Shown in pieces: positions 41,612 to 47,058 of a stretch of 47,058 nucleotides of DNA (positions are counted from its first letter, which is position 1; every line of letters starts with the position of its first letter). The DNA is from an uncultured Eubacteriales bacterium (lineage in GTDB: Bacteria; Bacillota; Clostridia; Oscillospirales; Oscillospiraceae): assembly GCA_900549545.1 (NCBI GenBank), contig URPA01000010.1, forward strand, positions 1 to 47,058, given 5' to 3'. The notes under the pieces were generated by a model that was given only the letters and a program-made list of their open reading frames with translations, ran no database searches and had not been told where the DNA came from. A program made the translations under genes and the position numbers.

Positions 41612-41714
41612 GAACGACACGACAAAGTCACTTTTTGTCGGCGCAGAACCGGCTTTTTGCCAAAATCGCAGCGACAGGGACGCAGCCCTGCCCTATATTT
41701 ATAGGAGATTCGCC

Positions 41715-42437
41715 ATGAACACAATTAAAATTGACAAAAAAAACGTTAAAATGATCGCTCACCGCGGGCTGAGCGGTCTTGAAAAGGAAAACACCTGCTC
41801 CGCCTTTGTCGCCGCAGGCAACCGCGAGGCTTATTTTGGCATCGAAACTGATGTCCACGTGACGGCTGACGGGAAATATGTTATAATCCACGATGACAAC
41901 ACCGCCCGCGTGGGCATTGACGGGCTGAACGTGGAGGAGAGCACCTTTGACACCCTCCGCAAGCTCCAGCTCGCGGATATTGACGGCAAGCGCGGCCGCA
42001 ATGATTTGTGCATCCCCACGCTTGAGGAGTATATCGGCATCTGCAAAAAGTACGAAAAGCACTGCGTGCTGGAATTTAAAAATCAGTTCCGCGCATCGGA
42101 TATATATAAAATAGTAGCTTCCATTGAAAAAATGGGCTATCTTGACCATATAACCTTCATCTCCTTCGAGCTTAAAAACCTCATTTACCTGCGCCGCCGC
42201 TATCCCCAGGTCCCGGCCCAGTACCTGCTGCGGCAGTTTACGGACAAGGACCTTGAAAACCTCAAAAAATATAACCTCGGTCTTGATATGAAGTATATAA
42301 ACCTCACAAAGGAAATTGTTGATAAGGTTCACACCGCCGGGCTTGAGGTCAACTGCTGGACGGTCAACACCAAGGAAGAGGGCGAGGCCATGGTGGCCAT
42401 GGGCGTGGACTACATTACTACCAATATTCTTGAGTGA
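41715..42437 (+). CDS. Glycerophosphodiester phosphodiesterase
   Basis: The enzyme hydrolyses glycerophosphodiesters to glycerol-3-phosphate and an alcohol. The 240-residue TIM barrel has the catalytic MIAHRGLSGLEKENT (residues 13-27), IETDVHVTADG with metal-binding Glu and Asp, VIIHDDN, and the late VNCWTVNT and VDYITTN blocks. There is no signal peptide, so it acts in the cytoplasm on imported diesters. AGGAG precedes ATG 41715. The longer frame upstream is promoter sequence. Confidence 0.93.
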   Translation: MNTIKIDKKNVKMIAHRGLSGLEKENTCSAFVAAGNREAYFGIETDVHVTADGKYVIIHDDNTARVGIDGLNVEESTFDTLRKLQLADIDGKRGRNDLCIPTLEEYIGICKKYEKHCVLEFKNQFRASDIYKIVASIEKMGYLDHITFISFELKNLIYLRRRYPQVPAQYLLRQFTDKDLENLKKYNLGLDMKYINLTKEIVDKVHTAGLEVNCWTVNTKEEGEAMVAMGVDYITTNILE

Positions 42438-42459
42438 CATTTCCCCATAGGAGAGGCAC

Positions 42460-43107
42460 ATGATTCAACTATTCAACCCCGAAAACAAATTCTGGAACTT
42501 CGTGGCAAAGCTCACCGATGCCGCCCTCATGAGCATACTGTGGGCCATTATCAGCCTGCCCATAATCACCTGCGGCGCGGCGACCACCGCCTTTTACGAT
42601 TTCTGCCTGCATCAGGTGACCGACCGGGAGGGCAAGATTTTCAGGAGCTTTTTCACTTCCTTCAAGGCTCATTTCGGGCGGGCGACCCTGCTCTGGCTCA
42701 TCCAGCTTTTCGGCACGGCCTTTTTCGCGCTTGACCTCTGGGCGGCCTGGAACTACTATCTGGTCAACGGCGGGGTTTTCGGCATCGCGCTGCTGGGTGT
42801 GTGCGGCTGCCTTGCGATTATCTTCCTCTCCTGCTGCATGTACGCCTACCCCATTCTCGCGACCTTTGACTTCAAAATCGGCAAGATTCTCCGCGACAGC
42901 TTCATCATGGCCATGGGCAACCTCCACGTGACCGTCACCTTCTTTGTGATGACGGCGCTGGTCTGCGTGCTTATCTACAATGTCAGCGGCCTGTTCTTCT
43001 TCTGGATAGGGCTTTATATCTTCTTTGCCTCATATTTTCTCACCGGCGTTTTCCTCAAATACACCGGCAAGGATGACGAGGACGGAAAGGAGCTGCCGGA
43101 GGAATGA
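42460..43107 (+). CDS. YesL/DUF624 family membrane protein
   Basis: The 215-residue protein has about five hydrophobic helices. It begins MIQLFNPENKFWNFVAKLTDAALMSILWAI, with FFTSFKAHFGRATLLW in the middle, the YesL/DUF624 pattern. Such proteins recur in carbohydrate ABC-transporter operons, with unknown function. GGAG precedes ATG. Its stop overlaps the next start by 4 bases (ATGA). Confidence 0.85.
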   Translation: MIQLFNPENKFWNFVAKLTDAALMSILWAIISLPIITCGAATTAFYDFCLHQVTDREGKIFRSFFTSFKAHFGRATLLWLIQLFGTAFFALDLWAAWNYYLVNGGVFGIALLGVCGCLAIIFLSCCMYAYPILATFDFKIGKILRDSFIMAMGNLHVTVTFFVMTALVCVLIYNVSGLFFFWIGLYIFFASYFLTGVFLKYTGKDDEDGKELPEE

Positions 43108-43811
43108 TAGGCGGGGTTGGACTGAGCTTCAGGGAAAAAGTGAAGCTCTGGCGGGCAACGGAGTCCGCAAAGCTGCGCAAAATGAGCTTCGGGAAAAAGC
43201 TGAGCTATATTTTTACCTACTATTGGAAATGGATGCTGCTGTTTCTCGTCGTGCTGATGTTCTGCGGCTATGTCGCCGATGTTATCGTGCAGGCCGGGAA
43301 GGAGACCGTGCTTGAGGGCTTTTTCACCAATGACGATTATAATTTCTTCCCCGCGGATAAGATTCAGGACGAATTTTCGCAGCGTCTCGGGCTGGGCAAG
43401 GACGAAAAGCTGGTTTTTGATGACAGCCTGTACGTAAGTCTCGACGGCGGAGCTACCGAGTACAGCGCCGCCAGCAACGGAAAGATCATTGCCTACATGG
43501 CGGCACAGGAGCTGGACTTCATCGTCTCCACCGAGACGGTTTTTGACTACTATACGGGTGACGTGCCCATGCTCGACCTGAAGGAGCTGCTCTCGCCGGA
43601 GCTGTATGCGCGGCTTGAGCCGTATATGACAGAGGGTCTGGACGTTGACGGGAACCCCTGCTATGCCGGCATCGACATGACGCACAGCCGCTACATATCC
43701 GGCTCCGAAAACGCGCAGTACGCCGAAGAGACTTATGTTATGTTTTTCCCTTACAGCGCCCCGCACCGTGAGCTGCTGAACACCTATATTGAGTTTTGCT
43801 TTGAAAATTAA
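43104..43811 (+). CDS. Hypothetical single-pass membrane protein
   Basis: The 235-residue protein has a basic N-terminal cytoplasmic segment (~45 residues), one strong helix (WMLLFLVVLMFCGYVADVIV) and an acidic extracellular domain with EFSQRLGLGKDEKLVFDDSLYVSLDGG and DFIVSTETVFDYY. No family recognised. It is coupled to the YesL gene and ends in a strong terminator, so it belongs to the GDPD operon. Proteins of this shape beside YesL in Clostridia may be transporter accessories; this is inference. Confidence 0.72.
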   Translation: MIGGVGLSFREKVKLWRATESAKLRKMSFGKKLSYIFTYYWKWMLLFLVVLMFCGYVADVIVQAGKETVLEGFFTNDDYNFFPADKIQDEFSQRLGLGKDEKLVFDDSLYVSLDGGATEYSAASNGKIIAYMAAQELDFIVSTETVFDYYTGDVPMLDLKELLSPELYARLEPYMTEGLDVDGNPCYAGIDMTHSRYISGSENAQYAEETYVMFFPYSAPHRELLNTYIEFCFEN

Positions 43812-43817
43812 TGCACC

Positions 43818-43848
43818 AAAAATGCCGCCCTGCCGGGCGGCATTTTTT
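43818..43848. terminator. Terminator of the GDPD operon
   Basis: A 13-bp stem (43818-43830 with 43835-43847) with a TGCC loop, A-rich on the left and six T on the right. It also serves the leftward coiled-coil gene that ends at 43857. Confidence 0.9.
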
Positions 43849-43856
43849 ATAAAGCA

Positions 43857-45446
43857 TCACACTGTTTTAACAGTTTTTTTCATGTTTGGCAGCACCAGCA
43901 GGCTCTGGATTGCCGCGAAAATCATCACGCCGATGGCGGAATAGCTGCTGCCCCTGCCAAGGGCAAGGCAGATTATCTCTGCCGCCGCGGCACATACAAG
44001 GCATATCACCGGCGGCAGCACCAGCATGGCGCGCTTCTTGGTCTTTTCAAAGGCGGCCGGGATACCTATAAAGCCCGCTATCGCGCCAATCACCATCAGG
44101 CTGTACGCAGCGGCTCTGCCCCGGAAGCTGCGCTGGTTCTCCGCGCGCTGAGCATTGAGGTACTCATTCGCGGCCGCTGAGAGCTCCATGCCCTCAGCGG
44201 CGCGGCGGCTTATCCCGTCCCTGTCCAGGAGCACCGCGCGCAGATAGCTGCGCTGCTGCTCCAGCTCAAGCTTAGCCTCGGCGGCTTGTTTGTCCCTGTC
44301 AAGATTAGCCCGGTTTTCCTCCAGCTCAAGCTTTTCCTGCTCAAGCTCCGCCTGCGTGTCCTTGAGCTTTGCCTGCTGCGTCCATATTGCGGCGCGCCCG
44401 TCGTTGAGGGCCTTTTCGCCCTGCTCCATCTGTGCCTTTATGGCGTCCATCTGTGCTCTGCCGAGCTCGATGCTCTTTTTGCCCTCCTCCATAATGGGGG
44501 CCATCTTATCTATCTCCGCCTGTGCGGCGTCCATCTGCTCCTTCATCGCCACAAGCTGGGCCTTATAATTGTCCACCTGGGCCTGAGCGGCGGCAGCCTC
44601 GAGCCGGTCCTTATTCTGCGCGTACTGCTCCTTGAGCTGCTCATACTGCTCATCGCTTATCACATCGTCCGGATCGGCGTTTGCCATCTCATCCCGTGTC
44701 TGCTGGGCGGCAGTGCGCATCTCCTCCGGGCTCATGCCGGTGGCGGCAGTTATCGCTTCGGTAAACTGCTTGAGCTGCTCCTCGGTGATTACTCCCTGCT
44801 GGGCGAGGTCATTCACATAGCCCGCCGCCTGATCATAGGCCGCGAGCGCATTGTCCATCTGCTCAACGCCTTTTTCCAAGATATCCGCCTTGTCGCCGTT
44901 TTCCATCAGCTCGCCCATCTCAGATATTCTTGCCAGCTCCTGCTCAGCGGCCTCGAGCATTGCGGAGGTGGCGGTGTATAGCTGCTGCATCTGCTCAAGC
45001 TGCTGCACCCCCTGCTGATACTGCTCATAGCCCTCGTTGAAGGCGGCCTCCTGAGCCTCAAACTCCTTGAGCCCCGCCTCGAACTGGCTCTTACCCTGCG
45101 CGAAGGCGGCGTCCGCCTCATCCAGCGCGGCCGCGCCCTGAATAAGCCCGCCTCTTGTGGCAGTGTACTCGGCGAGGGCGCGGCGATGCCCGGAGACGTT
45201 TTCCGCGTGGGCATCCTCCTTCCGGTCAAGGGTGGCCTGCTGCTGTTGGTAGGTCTTCTTCCCGGCGAGCGAGTTTTCAAGCTCCGTATATTCATCTATT
45301 CTGGCCTCAAGCCGCCGCATGTCCTCATCATCGGCCTGCCTGTCGCCTGCCGCCTTGCCGAGGCCTATTCCGCCCGCCAGCAGCATTACCAGGCACATCA
45401 CGGCCAGCGCCGCGGCAAAAGCCCTTGTCAACGCGGGATGCTTCAA
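43857..45446 (-). CDS. Large coiled-coil membrane protein of unknown function
   Basis: The 529-residue protein has one N-terminal helix (AFAAALAVMCLVMLLAGGIGL), then about 390 residues of Gln/Glu/Ala-rich coiled coil with heptads and repeated QAQ and EQxK segments, then three C-terminal membrane helices (YSLMVIGAIAGFIGIP, VLPPVICLVCAAAAEIICLAL, SAIGVMIFAAIQSLLVL). The start is TTG 45446 with AAAGGA in front; the nearby ATG is out of frame. The layout resembles the coiled-coil ectodomains of YhgE/Pip-like and ABC3-permease-associated proteins, but no such domain is present. It stands alone. Function unknown; an envelope-spanning scaffold is a guess. Confidence 0.75.
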   Translation of the reverse strand: MKHPALTRAFAAALAVMCLVMLLAGGIGLGKAAGDRQADDEDMRRLEARIDEYTELENSLAGKKTYQQQQATLDRKEDAHAENVSGHRRALAEYTATRGGLIQGAAALDEADAAFAQGKSQFEAGLKEFEAQEAAFNEGYEQYQQGVQQLEQMQQLYTATSAMLEAAEQELARISEMGELMENGDKADILEKGVEQMDNALAAYDQAAGYVNDLAQQGVITEEQLKQFTEAITAATGMSPEEMRTAAQQTRDEMANADPDDVISDEQYEQLKEQYAQNKDRLEAAAAQAQVDNYKAQLVAMKEQMDAAQAEIDKMAPIMEEGKKSIELGRAQMDAIKAQMEQGEKALNDGRAAIWTQQAKLKDTQAELEQEKLELEENRANLDRDKQAAEAKLELEQQRSYLRAVLLDRDGISRRAAEGMELSAAANEYLNAQRAENQRSFRGRAAAYSLMVIGAIAGFIGIPAAFEKTKKRAMLVLPPVICLVCAAAAEIICLALGRGSSYSAIGVMIFAAIQSLLVLPNMKKTVKTV

Positions 45447-45660
45447 TCCGATTCATCCTTTCACACAGTTCTTAACGGAAGTATTGTAACAAGTAATTAT
45501 TAAGATTTCATGTCCGCAGAGGAAGTTCAGGCTTGATTTTTCAAAAAAATATCGTATTATCAAATAGTCGCAGCAACTGGATTGCTAAGCAGCCTGGACA
45601 GGAATGGTCGTGCCAAGGGCTTAAAAAGGCAATTTTATCACGCCCCCGTGTTCCGGCTTT

Positions 45661-46494
45661 TCAAAAAAACGGCGTCTGAAACGTGATGTTCAACCGCCGC
45701 TGCATCTCAAGCGCAGGATTGCTGCCGCAGACAACGCTTTTGCGTTTGAGGTGTTGATATAAAATGGGGAGCAAGTTAATTTTTATTATGTGGAGAATAC
45801 CGGCGTTTTTCATCACAGTGCGGAGAAGCCCTTCGGCAATAGCATCGGTTATTTCCATGTTACCGCCATTGGTGAAATATCGCTCCATTGTGTGCATCAT
45901 AATATCCACACATCCGGACTCCGTTTGGTAGTCCGGCAGAGATTGGGTATAGGTCGGGTTCATCATGGCGAATTTTGGCCGGGCCAGATTGTCATCATAA
46001 GCCCGCTTGCTTCCGGTTCGCTCATTGGTGATCACGCATCCCTTTGAAGTCTCGCTGCCGGAGGCTGCAATGGTCAGGACGCTGGCAACCGGGAGGCAGC
46101 CCTTCGCCGTCCGTGTGTGTTCAAAAAGCTCCCATACATCCCGCTCAGGCTCTGCCAGGCCATAGGCGATAGCTTTCGCTGTATCAATGACACTGCCGCC
46201 GCCGACCGCCAGCAAGAAGTCAATCTGATCTCTAATGCCAATGCGAATACCCTCATAAACCTTATCCAGTCGGGGATTTGGAACAACGCCGCCCAATTCG
46301 ACATATGCCAAGGACTCCGCTTCCATGGAACGCCGCAGGACATCCAGAAGCCCAGAGCGTTGGGCGCTTTGACCGCCATAGACGATCAGCACCTTAGATG
46401 CACCCAATTCACGAATTTCTTTTCCCGTTTGTGCTTCAACATTTTTTCCGAAGAAGACCTTCGTGGGGGAATAGTAGGTAAAATTATTTGACAT
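45661..46494 (-). pseudogene. Iron-containing alcohol dehydrogenase, C-terminally truncated
   Basis: The N-terminal half of a group III (YqhD/BdhA-type) alcohol dehydrogenase is clear. It begins MSNNFTYYSPTKVFFGKNVEAQ, with KVLIVYGGQSAQRSGLL, GGGSVIDTAKAIAYG for NADP binding, VLTIAASGSETSKGCVI and VDIMMHTMERYF with the first metal ligands Asp and His. After VMKNAGILH, near 45812, similarity stops and 36 unrelated residues follow. The remaining ~120 residues with the last two His ligands are missing, so the enzyme would be inactive. It diverges from an AraC gene that is also cut. Confidence 0.78.
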
Positions 46495-46640
46495 GACCGT
46501 GTTTTCCTTTCCTTGTACAGATGGTGCTCATATCATATGATTTTACCTCAAAATTTTCTATGTATATGACGACTAAATATAGAAATATTCGGACTGATAG
46601 TGTATAATATTTCTAATATTTCAGCAATAGGGGTCTTAAT

Positions 46641-46919
46641 ATGCAGATATTTCAGACAGATGAAAATCAAGTTGAGCAAATTGACGGGATGACAACAGAA
46701 TATCCCTACTGCTTACATAAAAGAGATTTGACAGACTTCGTAATCCCATGGCACTGGCATGAGGAGCTTGAACTTGGATATATTGAGGACGGCACCAGTA
46801 AAATCACAACAGTTGGAGCGGAATATATCATCCATCAAGGTGACGGTTTCTTTGTAAACAGCAATGTGATGCTCACGAAGGAAAACGCCAATCCCGGCAG
46901 TAATGCTCATGTACGGTAA
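46641..46919 (+). pseudogene. AraC-family regulator, N-terminal cupin fragment
   Basis: These 92 residues contain the AraC-type sensor cupin: YCLHKRDLTDFVIPWHWHEELELGYIEDG, then YIIHQGDGFFVNSNVM. The frame then stops, before the second half of the cupin and the two C-terminal HTH motifs. It cannot bind DNA as it stands. AraC-cupin regulators divergent from an alcohol dehydrogenase are a normal pair, so this was once the partner regulator. The 3' truncation lies near 46912. Confidence 0.7.
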
Positions 46920-47012
46920 AGTATCACAAGAAAATTATGTCGAATTGACAGCCGCCTCCGCTATACCGAATAAGGAAATAAAGAGTCCTCAAATTTTGCG
47001 CTACTAAATGAA

Positions 47013-47040
47013 GACGAGCGGAAGTAATCTCCCGCTCGTC
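47013..47040. terminator. Stem-loop near the right edge
   Basis: GACGAGCGG (47013-47021) pairs with CCGCTCGTC (47032-47040). No T tract is visible before the window ends, so it may be only a hairpin. Confidence 0.4.
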
Positions 47041-47058
47041 AGTAAACTTAACTATGCC

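Noticed and set aside
46909..47007. Small rightward frame of 32 residues after the AraC fragment (MYGKVSQENYVELTAAS...).
   Set aside because: No ribosome binding site or recognised family; it may be the tail of another disrupted gene but cannot be supported.
1..47058. CRISPR arrays, tRNA/rRNA genes, insertion-sequence transposases.
   Set aside because: Looked for regularly spaced repeats, GGTTCRAAtcC-type tRNA arms and DDE or HUH transposase motifs; none seen.

Overview
The window looks like metagenomic DNA from low-GC-phylum but GC-rich gut Clostridia (Oscillospirales-type). Supporting signs are ylm/divIVA/ileS synteny, mutL-miaA-hfq next to miaB-mutS, lipoproteins with LxxC lipoboxes, strong GGAGG ribosome binding sites, and hairpin terminators running into T tracts. 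No rRNA, tRNA, CRISPR array or insertion sequence was recognised.

Layout. (1) 1-3657: a cut lipase-like gene reads off the left edge. Diverging from it is a three-gene ABC uptake operon of the TrpXYZ type, preceded by a promoter, a structured leader RNA and a terminator. (2) 3700-7290: a tocopherol-cyclase-like gene converges on the end of a histidine operon (hisA fragment, hisF, hisIE, hisJ). (3) About 7290: the 3' part of hisA is joined in frame to the 5' part of ileS. Each side has normal synteny for its own locus, so this is either a chimeric assembly or a real recombination that destroys both genes. (4) 7290-15412: leftward block mutL-miaA-hfq-(HlyD-like)-yggS-sepF-divIVA-like-divIVA-ileS'. 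(5) 15728-23828: rightward block miaB-mutS-CPBP protease-trmO-lipoprotein, then small genes (YoaK, DUF4180, GNAT, TfoX-N). (6) 24149-26397: leftward GNAT, TraB/GumN lipoprotein and HAD hydrolase. (7) 26570-30962: an old-yellow-enzyme-type Fe-S flavoprotein and a CaiB/BaiF CoA-transferase, with a TetR regulator and a near-perfect 25-bp palindrome inside the operon promoter. (8) 31066-34219: stand-alone GMP synthase ATP-PPase subunit, an XRE regulator diverging from a DUF6809-like gene across two operators, and small unknowns. (9) 34221-43811: two DeoR regulators, an ABC transporter of the glycerol-3-phosphate/sugar type without its ATPase, a glycerophosphodiester phosphodiesterase, a PHP phosphoesterase, a YesL/DUF624 protein and two unknowns. 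This reads as one phosphodiester/sugar-phosphate scavenging locus. (10) 43857-47058: a large coiled-coil membrane protein, then a decayed divergent pair (iron alcohol dehydrogenase and AraC), both cut at their 3' ends.

Two repeat families occur only right of the 7290 junction. One is a 160-bp fold-back element found twice, each time exactly 22 nt upstream of a start codon (hfq and guaA). The other is a 154-177 bp palindromic element found three times. The most interesting items are the ileS-hisA fusion, the shared hfq/guaA leader element, the structured leader of the ABC operon, and the TetR-controlled flavoprotein/CoA-transferase operon. All functional names are read from motifs by eye; no database search was run.
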